Source: Pseudopontixanthobacter vadosimaris
GTDB taxonomy: Bacteria > Pseudomonadota > Alphaproteobacteria > Sphingomonadales > Sphingomonadaceae
Direction: 5' to 3'
Assembly (NCBI RefSeq): GCF_012979275.1
Contig: NZ_JABASZ010000014.1
Coordinates: 310,001-374,000 of the forward strand
DNA: 64,000 nt
This document shows positions 44,451 through 52,697 of this stretch, piece after piece. Under the pieces are notes generated by a model. It was not told where the DNA came from, did no database searches, and was given only the letters and a program-made list of their open reading frames with translations. The position numbers were made by a program, and so were the translations under genes. Position 1 is the stretch's first letter. The number at the start of each line of letters is the position of its first letter.

Positions 44451-46037
44451 ATGGCATCGCCCCCGGATAAGCCTATCGGCAGCATCGCTCGCGCCGCGGA
44501 GATCGGCCAAATCCTAATGAGGCACGGCGCGAAAAATCTCGCCGGAGCCCTCGGATTTATTCCCTCTTCGAGCAATGTCATCGATCCTCGCGAATTTCGT
44601 CCGGCCGCAGTTGTCGCGTTCCTCCGTGACATCGGGCCAGTTGGTATAAAGCTGGGGCAGCTCCTCGCCACCCGAAGCGATCTGTTTACCGAACACTGGA
44701 TCACGGCATTCTCAACCCTGCACGATCAGGTGTCGCCAGTGCGCTTCGCAGATATCGAGCCCGTACTTGCTTCAAGCTGGGGTGAGGACTGGCGGAACGA
44801 CTTTGCGCAGTTCGACGAACAGCCTTTGGCGTCCGCCTCGATTGCACAGACCTATTCCGCCAAGCTACAGGACGGTAGCGAGGTCATCGTGAAGGTTCGC
44901 CGCCCGGGCACCGCCGCGCGCATGGAAGCCGATGTGCGCCTGCTTGTGCGTCTTGCCGAGATCGCAGAAGCACGCTCGCCTGACATCGCGCGTTACCGGC
45001 CAGTCGAGTTTCTGCGGACCTTCGGCCGCAATCTAGCCTGGGAGATGGACCTCGCTGCGGAATCCCGAGCCTGCGAGCGGATCGGCGCATATCTCGATAC
45101 CATCGGCGTCAGGACCCCGGCCATCCATTGGGAACTGACCGGGCTGCGGGTGAACGTTCAGGAACGCCTGTACGGCAGGCCCGCGTCTTCGCTGGGCAGC
45201 CCATCCGGCGACCCGCCGGTGGCGGCTTTCGCTAAAAGCTATGCCAACGCTGTCCTGCGCATGATCATCCTGAACGGCGAATTCCACGGCGACCCTCATC
45301 CCGGCAATGTTTTCCTGATCGGCGAGCAGGATGTCGGCTTCATCGACTTCGGATCAGTCGGGACGCTCACCAAGACGAGGCGCGACGAGATCGTTCGGCT
45401 CGTGCTTGCGATCGCTGGCGAGGAAACGAGCGAAGTCGCGGATGTCCTGCTCGCATGGGCGGGGGCGCCGAAGGTGGATCGCGATGCGCTCGCGGTGGAT
45501 CTCGATCATTTGATCGGAGAGTTCAGGGGGACCGTGCTTTCTGGAATCGAGTTCTCGCAAATTTTTTCCCGCGTTTTCGATCTTTTGCGGGATTATCAAC
45601 TGGTCCTGCCACCCGATCTGGCCATCCTTCTGCGTACCTTGCTTACGGCAGAGGGTGTCGTCCGATCACTGGCACCCGACTATAACATTGCCGAGGACAC
45701 CCGGCCGATCATGACGGAGCTTTTCGCCGAGCGGTTCTCGCTCGCTAGCGCTCGGTCGGGTTTGAAGAAACTTCGCGGTCAGCTGCTGGGGTTGTCGGCG
45801 TCCTTGCCCGACATACTTGCCACTGCGAACTCGATCGCAAAGTCAGGATATGTGCCGGTTCAGCTCGATCCGCTCAGTATCGAGCAACTCGCAGGACTTC
45901 GCAATGAGCGTCAGTCCTTGAAAGGCCCTCTAGCTGCCGCATTGATCGTGGCTAGCGCATTGCTTGTCGATCAATCCTGGCTTCTGGCTGGCGGCGCGCT
46001 TGTGATTGCTGGGGTGGTGCTCATCCGAAAATCATAA
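44451..46037 (+). CDS. AarF/UbiB (ABC1) family atypical kinase
   Basis: 528 residues from ATG 44451, 4 bp after the marR stop; a longer in-frame start would lie inside marR. Conserved features: the K-x-G-Q motif in I-K-L-G-Q-L-L-A-T-R-S-D, an Ala-rich nucleotide loop (A-S-A-S-I-A-Q-T), catalytic H-G-D-P-H-P-G-N and D-F-G-S. Two hydrophobic helices at the C-terminus fit membrane attachment. UbiB-type proteins support quinone or lipid handling. Why one is cotranscribed with an efflux regulator is unclear; lipid-substrate export is a guess. Confidence 0.85.
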   Translation: MASPPDKPIGSIARAAEIGQILMRHGAKNLAGALGFIPSSSNVIDPREFRPAAVVAFLRDIGPVGIKLGQLLATRSDLFTEHWITAFSTLHDQVSPVRFADIEPVLASSWGEDWRNDFAQFDEQPLASASIAQTYSAKLQDGSEVIVKVRRPGTAARMEADVRLLVRLAEIAEARSPDIARYRPVEFLRTFGRNLAWEMDLAAESRACERIGAYLDTIGVRTPAIHWELTGLRVNVQERLYGRPASSLGSPSGDPPVAAFAKSYANAVLRMIILNGEFHGDPHPGNVFLIGEQDVGFIDFGSVGTLTKTRRDEIVRLVLAIAGEETSEVADVLLAWAGAPKVDRDALAVDLDHLIGEFRGTVLSGIEFSQIFSRVFDLLRDYQLVLPPDLAILLRTLLTAEGVVRSLAPDYNIAEDTRPIMTELFAERFSLASARSGLKKLRGQLLGLSASLPDILATANSIAKSGYVPVQLDPLSIEQLAGLRNERQSLKGPLAAALIVASALLVDQSWLLAGGALVIAGVVLIRKS

Positions 46038-46310
46038 TGAAGGAGCAACTTAATTCGTGCACGGTCACGTTACGGCAAAGCCGAACTTAATGAGGATTTC
46101 ATACGCCGCACTTCAGCGACCAAGACGCATCGCGAAAAAAATTTTTCGACCTATTGCGATTGAAGGCTTATTTTCCTCAATCAGACGAAACTATGGAACG
46201 GCAGCTTTCAGGCTTGTCCTCGCCTGACTTTATGGCCGCTATTAGGGCGCATTGCTGCCAAGCGAATTAGACCCCACGACATTGAATTCGAATCTCTGGA
46301 GCGCGAAATC
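46038..46310. other. Intergenic region between UbiB-like and recombinase genes
   Basis: No gene or tRNA is seen. 46204-46259 shares GCTTTCAGGCTT ... GGGCGCATTG(C/T)(T/C)GCC with 18370-18426. An attachment site might be expected near the recombinases, but no repeat pair that would define one is visible. Confidence 0.3.
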
Positions 46311-47492
46311 TCACTGACGCCAGGGGGCTTCGGATAGCGCCAGTCTGCACGCGATTTCATCACCAATTTCGGTCGCAGCCTCAAGGAGGGAGGTATCATC
46401 CAAGTGTGCATACCGAGCTGTTGTCGAAACCTGCCTGTGGCCAAGGAGGCTTCCAATCATCGGCAAAGTCTCGGATGATCGCGCTGCCAGGCTGGCATAG
46501 TTGTGCCTCAGATCGTGGAGCCTGACGTCATCCAGACCGGCATCACGCCGAAGCTTGCGCCAGAACCAGTCGATCGCTGAAACCGACTGCCCCTTGAACG
46601 GAAACACTAGCTCATCCTTCTTCCCACGCGGCAATCCATCGAGCACCGCCCTCGCCTCCTGGCCAAGCCAGACGATGCGCGGACCTGTCTTGGAATCGGT
46701 CAGTTTGAGCTTCCGCCCCTGAACCTCGCCCCAGGTGAGGTTGAGGATTTCGCCGCGTCGGCATCCCGTCAACGTGAGCAGTGTGACTACCGCCGCCTCG
46801 ACGGGCTGGTCAGCGCGTCGGTCGACAAGGGCTTTCCCGAGCCGCGCCATCTCGGCGTCGCTCAGAAACCGTTCGATCTTGCGCCCCCTGTTCTTCTTCA
46901 CGCCTCGAAAGGGGTTTGAATGCTCCGGAATATAGCCCCAGGCCTCGGCCTTGGCGAACATGGCTTTCAGAATTTCCATGGCGCGGTTTGCCGCGCCCGG
47001 CCCTGCCGAGCGCGTTACCTCCGCGTGCCAGCGCACCGCATCGGCATGATCGATCTCGTCGATGAACTTGCCCGCAAACGCATGGTCGAGATGGGTGCGG
47101 CGGTAGATGTCCTGGATCTCGCGCGTGGACTTCTTCCAGGTCGGTGCCGCCACATCCCAATACGACTGAAGGAACGCCGCATAGGTCGGCGTCTTCGTGC
47201 CGCGCTTCTTCTTGTCTGCCGGGTTCTGCCCGAGCTCGATCCGGAGGATCAGCCGGCGGGCAACATCCTTCGCTATGCGCTCGGTAAGGATGGCGGCATC
47301 GCCGATCGTTATCAACCGCTGCTTGCCACCGATGGTCCGCTGGAGGACGTAGCTCTTGCGTCCTGAGCGGTGGATGCGCTCGCCAAAGCCCGGAAGCACG
47401 TAGTCAAACCTCGTCCGGCGCTTCCCAGCCTCTCCCGGAACAACGCGCGCGAGTTCCTCGGCCAGGATATGCTTCAGATCGTATCCGGTCAC
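46311..47492 (-). CDS. Tyrosine recombinase/integrase, second of a tandem pair
   Basis: 393 residues from GTG (47490-47492), which overlaps the stop of the upstream recombinase as GTGA. Catalytic set visible: Arg in L-T-G-C-R-R-G-E-I, Lys-region D-S-K-T-G-P, H-D-L-R-H-N-Y-A-S, L-G-H-R-Q and the nucleophile Tyr in T-A-R-Y-A-H-L. The N-terminal DUF4102-like arm-binding part is followed by a core-binding SAM-like domain. A longer open frame upstream is antisense-like overlap with the first recombinase and is rejected. Tandem overlapping recombinases usually act together in integrating or rearranging an element. Confidence 0.88.
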   Translation of the reverse strand: MTGYDLKHILAEELARVVPGEAGKRRTRFDYVLPGFGERIHRSGRKSYVLQRTIGGKQRLITIGDAAILTERIAKDVARRLILRIELGQNPADKKKRGTKTPTYAAFLQSYWDVAAPTWKKSTREIQDIYRRTHLDHAFAGKFIDEIDHADAVRWHAEVTRSAGPGAANRAMEILKAMFAKAEAWGYIPEHSNPFRGVKKNRGRKIERFLSDAEMARLGKALVDRRADQPVEAAVVTLLTLTGCRRGEILNLTWGEVQGRKLKLTDSKTGPRIVWLGQEARAVLDGLPRGKKDELVFPFKGQSVSAIDWFWRKLRRDAGLDDVRLHDLRHNYASLAARSSETLPMIGSLLGHRQVSTTARYAHLDDTSLLEAATEIGDEIACRLALSEAPWRQ

Positions 47493-48733
47493 GCCGCGAT
47501 GCCCAGCGCACCGGCGAGGCTCGAACAAATCCGGTCGGCGCTCTCCGAGATGATGTCGTCTGCAAGATGCGCATAGCGCGCGGTCGTCTCGGGAAGCGCG
47601 TGCCCCAACAGCTTGCCGATGGTCGCGAGTGGAATGCCCTTGGCAATGGCCGCTGAGGCAAAGCTGTGGCGAAGATCGTGGAGCCGGACATCGGGAAGAG
47701 CGGCCTTGCGCCTGATCCTGATCCAGTGTTCTCCAAGATTGATTGGTCCCTCCCGATGCAACGCCGGAAAGACAAGCTGGTCGTCGGCCCGGCGGTCGAG
47801 GCCACTCAGAATTTCGATCGCTTGCGGGTTGAGATAAATGGTCTTCGGGCCGGTCTTGCTGTCGGGTAGCGCAAGTCGAGGAATCTGGACGTAGCGCCAG
47901 CGCAAGGTCGCAATCTCCGAAGCACGTGCACCCGTGTAAACGAGCAAGAGAAGCGCGGGGATCACGAACGGGTTCGCAAACTCGTGATTGGCCAACGCGC
48001 GCCCGAGCCTGCGGTATTCGTCGGCGGAAAGGTAGCGCTCCGGGAGCTCGCGCTTGAAGCGGGACACACCGCGACACGGGTTGGAGCATTTGGCGCGATA
48101 CCCGAGCTTTTCCGCATACTGCATCATGACAGACATGATCGGGATGGTGCGATTGAAGCTCCCTTCCCTCTTTGTCATGGTGTCGCGCCAGCGGTTGATG
48201 TCTGACCGTGCGATCATGTCGACCGGAAGTTCGCCGAAATGCGGAATGAGCAGCTGATCGATGCGCGAGCGCGAGCTCGTCCTGGTCGACGGCTTCCAGT
48301 GCGGCGAATAGTCGGTCCAGAATTCCTCGGCGAAGTCGACAAAGAGCGGGACCTTTTTCTGCTCGGGCGCAGACGGCAGGTCGGCAAGCGTAGCCCTGAT
48401 GAGCAATCTGCGCGCGGCAGCGCGCGCGGCGGGAGCGCCCAGCGCACCTGCCGCCACTCCCGCGCGTCCCAGCGTCACCATCCTCTGCACGCCTCGGGGC
48501 CTGTACTTCACTATCCAGCTAAGGTGTCCGGACTTGCGCTTGCGCAGTCCGAAGCCAGGCAGTTCATTATCCCATGTAATCCCGAGCGGAAGTGAGGCTC
48601 GACGGGCCACATGACCGGTCAGTTTCAGCTTATTGGATTGGCGTTTGTGGGTGACGGCTGTGCCTTGCCCACCCACAGATTGCCGGTGGGTTAGAAATTT
48701 CGAACTATCTGTTTTTACTAGGTTTTGCTCCAT
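47489..48733 (-). CDS. Tyrosine recombinase/integrase, first of a tandem pair
   Basis: 414 residues. Catalytic motifs: Arg in Y-T-G-A-R-A-S-E-I, D-S-K-T-G-P, H-D-L-R-H-S-F-A-S, L-G-H and Tyr in T-A-R-Y-A-H-L. The N-terminus resembles phage-type integrase arm-binding domains (L-P-G-F-G-L-R-K-R-K-S-G). The start is not certain: the ATG at 48731-48733 lacks a strong ribosome-binding sequence and the first ~40 residues are little conserved in style. It is translationally coupled to the next recombinase. No excisionase gene is seen beside it. Confidence 0.86.
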   Translation of the reverse strand: MEQNLVKTDSSKFLTHRQSVGGQGTAVTHKRQSNKLKLTGHVARRASLPLGITWDNELPGFGLRKRKSGHLSWIVKYRPRGVQRMVTLGRAGVAAGALGAPAARAAARRLLIRATLADLPSAPEQKKVPLFVDFAEEFWTDYSPHWKPSTRTSSRSRIDQLLIPHFGELPVDMIARSDINRWRDTMTKREGSFNRTIPIMSVMMQYAEKLGYRAKCSNPCRGVSRFKRELPERYLSADEYRRLGRALANHEFANPFVIPALLLLVYTGARASEIATLRWRYVQIPRLALPDSKTGPKTIYLNPQAIEILSGLDRRADDQLVFPALHREGPINLGEHWIRIRRKAALPDVRLHDLRHSFASAAIAKGIPLATIGKLLGHALPETTARYAHLADDIISESADRICSSLAGALGIAA

Positions 48734-49142
48734 AAATGCAGCTTAGGCTGCGTACGGTGTGCCAATTCTGTTCCCCATTGTACGGCGAAATCCAGTGATC
48801 ATGGTCGCTCCTTTCTCTAAGGCATTTTCCAACTGAGCCCTCGGAGGCGCGAGCATCCAGTTCGCGACCGTAATTGAGCCTGATCTGCGTTTGAATGAAT
48901 ACCACGCACAAGGACCGCACACCCCGCAAAGGCGGCGGCAAAGGAGCGCGTGCGGTGCCCGGGACCGGGGCCTGTCGGTTCCCGCGGCACCGCGCCGGTC
49001 CGACCCGCTGTCGTTCGGGCGTGCGTGCGGGGCCCAGAACAAGAAGGCCGCGCCCGCAGGAGCACCGCCGAAGGCGGGGCGGGACCGAGCGCGACCCCAG
49101 CCCCGCTCCGCTTTTCGTCCCGCTCCAGTGCCAGCGAACACG
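48734..49142. other. GC-rich gene-poor region
   Basis: About 410 bp. Several overlapping open frames occur on both strands, as expected from the very high GC content of 48930-49140, but none has a recognisable motif or ribosome-binding site. It follows the start of the recombinase genes and probably contains their promoter in the AT-richer part near 48740-48830. Confidence 0.35.
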
Positions 49143-49174
49143 AAAAAAGGCAGGAACCGTCACCGGCTCCTGCC
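49143..49174 (-). terminator. Intrinsic terminator of the 73-residue protein gene (copy B)
   Basis: On the minus strand, 12 bp after the stop, GGCAGGAGCCGG pairs with CCGTTCCTGCC-like sequence around a short loop and is followed by six T (49143-49148 on the plus strand as A). Equivalent to the terminator at 26797-26830. Confidence 0.78.
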
Positions 49175-49186
49175 CTCGTATGGTCG

Positions 49187-49408
49187 TCAGTATTCGTCCA
49201 GCATGGCTCCATGGACCGTGTGCACCACGCGGCTGGCGAGATGCGCAGGCAGTGCGTTGTAGTCACCCTCGTCCAGGGCGAAGTAGCCCAGGTCTTCATC
49301 TTCCACCACGTGCTGGTCGAAGAAACTGTGCTGGGCGCGCCTTTCGGCAACTGCAAGCGCTTCGAAATAGCTGTGCGCGTTCATGTCCAAGGTGCTGAGT
49401 GTAGTCAT
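49187..49408 (-). CDS. 73-residue conserved acidic protein, copy B
   Basis: Paralogue of the protein at 26842-27063, nearly identical from residue 14 onward (E-A-L-A-V-A-E-R-R-A ... H-G-A-M-L-D-E-Y). The start ATG at 49406-49408 has CAGGAGG upstream, preceded by a leader hairpin CCTGTCG / CGACAGG. It has its own terminator. The function is unknown. The family seems specific to this kind of mobile element, and maintenance of two near-identical copies with divergent N-termini suggests dosage or distinct partners. Confidence 0.7.
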   Translation of the reverse strand: MTTLSTLDMNAHSYFEALAVAERRAQHSFFDQHVVEDEDLGYFALDEGDYNALPAHLASRVVHTVHGAMLDEY

Positions 49409-49462
49409 GATATCCTCCTGAAACCTGTCGCTGAGACGACAGGAAACAGGCGGAGGGGCATG

Positions 49463-49595
49463 GGGCCGGCGGGTCAGGGATCGCCCCGAGGGCGACCGCG
49501 AAGCGGCGGTGGGGGCAACGATTTTGTCGGACCGGAGCAAAGCGCAGGGGAGGCAAAATGGTGGGGCCCCGCCGTCCTTGACGCGCCGGCCCCAT
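49463..49595. other. Conserved non-coding segment upstream of the 73-residue gene (copy B)
   Basis: Counterpart of 27095-27250, with the same blocks in the same order. The rest of the gap to 49751 shows nothing I can assign; a start site for the DUF6437-like gene must lie near its right end. Confidence 0.45.
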
Positions 49596-49751
49596 GCCCA
49601 TCACCCTTGGAATTCGGTGAGCCAGCCCCCTCCCCCGCTCCGTTACGTAGTGCAAGGGACGACCAGCGCGATTGGACTTTCCTACAGGCTGTGCCCGGGT
49701 GCATGTTGATCGAAGGGAGGAACCACCGAGGGGTGCAGGAAAGGAACCCCG

Positions 49752-50018
49752 ATGCCAACCAAACGAAGCGCTGTCGCAGCACTCCGGAAACTCGAGGCCG
49801 ACCGGCTGGCACTTGCCGAGCGCCAGAAGCTACTTGAAGCTCAAGCCGCCCTAGAACTGGGACGCATCATCCTGGGAACGGGGCTTGAGACCTTCTCGAA
49901 GAAGGCGCTCGCAAGAGTTGCCGGAGAGCTCGGAAAGCTCGGTGAAGAGGCGTCTCTGCAGAAGCTGCTTCCACCGGCTCGCTCGTCTCCTCGCACCGAA
50001 CAGCCATCCGGAGAGTAG
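49752..50018 (+). CDS. DUF6437-like small helical protein
   Basis: 88 residues: P-T-K-R-S-A-V-A-A-L-R-K-L-E-A-D-R, a charged helix, then A-A-L-E-L-G-R-I-I-L-G-T-G and K-L-G-E-E-A-S-L-Q-K-L. This matches my memory of the DUF6437 family found on sphingomonad plasmids, often near transfer genes; the function is not known. An AAGGAAC sequence precedes the ATG. It faces ssb copy B, with a hairpin between them. Confidence 0.65.
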   Translation: MPTKRSAVAALRKLEADRLALAERQKLLEAQAALELGRIILGTGLETFSKKALARVAGELGKLGEEASLQKLLPPARSSPRTEQPSGE

Positions 50019-50028
50019 GAACACCAAG

Positions 50029-50060
50029 AAGGGGCCCTGTCCGGTTGGACAGGACCCCTT
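50029..50060. terminator. Hairpin terminator between DUF6437-like gene and ssb (copy B)
   Basis: Arms 50029-50042 and 50047-50060 with loop GGTT and one mismatch, almost the same as 27805-27837. It lies 24 bp after the ssb stop and 10 bp after the DUF6437-like stop, so it can serve both convergent transcripts. Confidence 0.68.
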
Positions 50061-50084
50061 CGGGAGGGAGATCGACGGGAGAGT

Positions 50085-50483
50085 TCAGTCGATATCGGGA
50101 GCGTCGGTGTTGTCGTTCTCGTCGGCCGACCCATTGCCGCGGGAGAGGAAGTCGACCTTGTCGGCGAGGATTTCGGTGCCGTAGCGGGTGACCCCGTCCT
50201 TGTCCTCCCACTGGGTGTAGTGGATGCGGCCCTGGACGCTGACCAGCTGGCCCTTGGAGCAGTACTGGCCGACGGTCTTGGCAAGGCCGTTGAAGCAGGT
50301 CACTCGGTGGAACTCGCTTTCCTTGGCGGTGTAGCCGTTCTCGTCCTTGTATGTCTTGCCGTCCTTGTCCCGTGCTGGGCGATCGGTGACGACGGTGATC
50401 CCGGTGACGTTGGTGCCGCCCTTGGTCTCGCGGGTGTCGGGCTCGCGGGCGATGCGACCGGTGAGGATTGCGATATTGGTCAT
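50085..50483 (-). CDS. ssb: Single-stranded DNA-binding protein, copy B
   Basis: 132 residues, the paralogue of 27863-28261. Differences are few and mostly conservative (for example E-P-D-T for D-P-E-T near residue 14, and a different acidic tail ending P-D-I-D). OB-fold pattern intact; again no D-D-x-P-F tip. The upstream region is the 348-bp identical repeat, so both ssb genes share the same promoter sequence and would be expressed together. Confidence 0.86.
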   Translation of the reverse strand: MTNIAILTGRIAREPDTRETKGGTNVTGITVVTDRPARDKDGKTYKDENGYTAKESEFHRVTCFNGLAKTVGQYCSKGQLVSVQGRIHYTQWEDKDGVTRYGTEILADKVDFLSRGNGSADENDNTDAPDID

Positions 50484-50505
50484 GGTGTAAGTCCTTCAGT
50501 TCCTC

Positions 50506-50853
50506 AAACCGGAGACCATCTCCGGCTTGCGAACATCCAGAAGAAGCAGGGCATGGGAGGACTGCACCGCAGGAGCGAAGCTCCAAGGGAAACCTGTTCA
50601 TGACGGGTGGTGCGGGCAGGCGCGCGAAGCGCGACAACACGGCCGGAAAGGAACGGGTTGCCGTCCTCAGCTGACCTAGTTCAGGACTGTTCGCGAAGAA
50701 AGCCGGATGGGTATCGGGTGTGGGCCTGAAGGCTCGCGTATTCCCAATGCAATCAGCTTACCCATCGCCTTCCGATGCTGCCAGGAGATCCATGAAGTTG
50801 CGAGCTGCTTGCCGGTCTTCCTCGTTTTCGAACGCCACATCAAGATCGGGGGC
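50506..50853. repeat. 348-bp direct repeat, copy B (identical to 28284-28631)
   Basis: See copy A. Here the repeat leads into an intact small gene (50758-51057), so this copy is probably the parental arrangement and copy A the truncated one. Confidence 0.85.
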
Positions 50854-51057
50854 GGATCCGAACATGTGGAGGAATGACCACAGCGCAAAGCGCTTGCCCC
50901 GGTCCTCCTCAAGGCCGAGATCGACCCGGCAGTGCTCAATGCCGGCTGCAAAGGTATCGGGAGAAACCCCGGAAAGGTCGGTGGTGGCAAAGTAGCGCTG
51001 CAGCAGATCGTCAAGTTGCATGAGCAGTTTATAGCCGGGTCTGTGCCGAATGGACAT
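50758..51057 (-). CDS. Small conserved protein of the maintenance region, unknown
   Basis: 99 residues (M-Q-L-D-D-L-L-Q-R-Y-F-A-T-T-D-L-S-G-V-S-P near the start, and D-L-D-V-A-F-E-N-E-E-D-R-Q-A-A-R-N-F at the end). Not recognised. An internal ATG (51021) would give 87 residues and is a possible true start because the first 12 residues are basic and dissimilar in style. It is 33 bp downstream of the DUF2493 gene on the same strand. Its 3' third is duplicated as a remnant at 28536-28672. Confidence 0.6.
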   Translation of the reverse strand: MSIRHRPGYKLLMQLDDLLQRYFATTDLSGVSPDTFAAGIEHCRVDLGLEEDRGKRFALWSFLHMFGSAPDLDVAFENEEDRQAARNFMDLLAASEGDG

Positions 51058-51090
51058 CGCGCCATGAAGATGCAGATGATGAAGGGCCCC

Positions 51091-52026
51091 TCAGGACCCA
51101 GGCGAGGTGCCCAAGAGGCCGCGACGATCGACCACGGTGATCCGGCGCGTCTTAGCATCGATCACCAGTCGTTCGGTGACGCCATTGCCGGGAAAGGCGA
51201 CGACATAACGCGGATTGAGCGAGAGCATCTGCTCGTTGCGCTTGAATCCGGCGCGGGCACCAAGCCGACGATCAAGTGAGTAGGTCAGTTGCTGTACTTC
51301 GCGGCGCTCGGCCCAGCTCGCGGCCAGGCGATCGGCACCCTTGCCGTCGCCACCATGAACCAGGAAGAGATCAGGAACCACATCGCGAACCTTGTCCAGC
51401 GTCGCCCAAACATTTTCGGCATAACGCTTCGCATCCTCGGCGCTCTCGAAGCTTTGGCGACCACCGGCAAAGACTACCGGAGTGCCCTCCGGAATCAGGG
51501 CATGACGCCGGTTCTCCGCGCGTGCGCGCAGGAAATCGCGGGCATCGATCACGGCCGATGTGAGATTTCGCGAATGGTTCGTGCGCGAGCCGGAAACGGG
51601 CTTCCACGAGGAACCGGTCTCGTCGCGATAAAGTGCTGCCGTCGCCTCGCGCATTTGCTCGAAGGCCAGCATGCTGGCTTCGGCAGCCTGCGCGCGCTCG
51701 ACCTGCTCTTCCAGATTGCTCGAATGCACTTCGGATCCATCAGCGGATGCCAGCAGAGTCCGGATCTCGTCGCTGGCCCGATCCAATTGAGCCGACTTAC
51801 GGCTGGCTGCGCGGTGAAAGAGATTGACCATGCCCCAGGCAATATCCTCGGCATCAGCCTCCAAAGCAGTGTCGGAAAACATCGCGAAAAGGTCGGACCA
51901 TACGGCGCCAAGTGTCTGGTCGATCGCGTCCTCGCAGGGAAAGTCGGTTGCATTGAATGGGGCGGGCCTGATGCTGAGGCTTGAAAGGTCAAGGCCGCTC
52001 AACTGGTCGATGAAGCTGTCGTACAT
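51091..52026 (-). CDS. DUF2493 domain protein (SLOG-like)
   Basis: 311 residues from M-Y-D-S-F-I-D-Q-L, with CAGGAGA before the ATG. The C-terminal ~110 residues (V-V-F-A-G-G-R-Q-S-F ... L-F-L-V-H-G-G-D-G-K-G-A-D-R-L-A-A-S-W-A) match DUF2493/SLOG nucleotide-binding folds. The N-terminal ~190 residues are helical and specific to the mobile-element versions. SLOG domains bind nucleotides or their derivatives; the role here is not known. It belongs to the accessory gene set repeatedly found with ArdC, ParB and strawberry-notch genes. Confidence 0.75.
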   Translation of the reverse strand: MYDSFIDQLSGLDLSSLSIRPAPFNATDFPCEDAIDQTLGAVWSDLFAMFSDTALEADAEDIAWGMVNLFHRAASRKSAQLDRASDEIRTLLASADGSEVHSSNLEEQVERAQAAEASMLAFEQMREATAALYRDETGSSWKPVSGSRTNHSRNLTSAVIDARDFLRARAENRRHALIPEGTPVVFAGGRQSFESAEDAKRYAENVWATLDKVRDVVPDLFLVHGGDGKGADRLAASWAERREVQQLTYSLDRRLGARAGFKRNEQMLSLNPRYVVAFPGNGVTERLVIDAKTRRITVVDRRGLLGTSPGS

Positions 52027-52245
52027 GGGGTGTCTCCTGATCGCGGGGACAAGGAGAGGAGGCACCATTGCCTCGGCCCTGTCCGCCGGAGCCCGATCAG
52101 AGCCGGGAGAAGGGGCGAGACGCACCGCGCAGCGGGAAACCTGCGGCCCTAGGCTGGCGCGGGCAACACGGGCCGACGGGCCGCAGGTTGCGGCTCGCCA
52201 CGACCGGCCCAAGGGCCTCTCCCGGCGGACTGGGATGAGGCAGGA

Positions 52246-52686
52246 TCAGGACCCGCTGTCGCAGGTGGATCGGGAGCGCTCGAAGATCGCTTCACCATTC
52301 GAGAACCGCCCAACCAGGCGCAGCTCACCAAACAGGTCGATGAACTTTCCTGACACCTGGGCGAGCCAGTGCCGTGCCCTTGCCGTTCTTGGGATGTAGA
52401 AATCCGCCTCCCAGTACCGGGCATCATCGCGTTCGGCGAGCCAGATCGCGGCGAGCCCGCAATAGGTCGATATGCCGCAATCGGCGAAGGCGTTTCGCAG
52501 GAGGATGCGGTCCTCACGGCCGCGCCATCCATCGAAGCGTTCAAAGGAAGGAAAGGTCGCCTTCGTGATATCGATGACCTCGTCGACCAGGCACTCGTAG
52601 ACCCAGTCGACATCGCCGCCTTCGCCCTCATCAAGCAGGCGAAAGGCCACCACGGAGCCAGTTGGATAGCTGACGGAACGTCCCAT
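52246..52686 (-). CDS. Unknown protein of the maintenance region
   Basis: 146 residues, rich in Trp, Arg and Asp (G-D-V-D-W-V-Y-E-C-L ... W-L-A-E-R-D-D-A-R-Y-W-E-A-D-F-Y-I-P). A GAGGAG site precedes the ATG. It lies 11 bp after the ArdC stop, so it is in an operon with ArdC. No known family is recognised; there is no signal peptide or membrane segment. Its placement suggests a helper in establishment after transfer (inference). Confidence 0.6.
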   Translation of the reverse strand: MGRSVSYPTGSVVAFRLLDEGEGGDVDWVYECLVDEVIDITKATFPSFERFDGWRGREDRILLRNAFADCGISTYCGLAAIWLAERDDARYWEADFYIPRTARARHWLAQVSGKFIDLFGELRLVGRFSNGEAIFERSRSTCDSGS

Positions 52687-52697
52687 CTCACTGCTCC

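Noticed and set aside
46038-48900. tRNA-based attachment site for the recombinases
   Set aside because: No tRNA or flanking repeat could be recognised around the recombinase genes.
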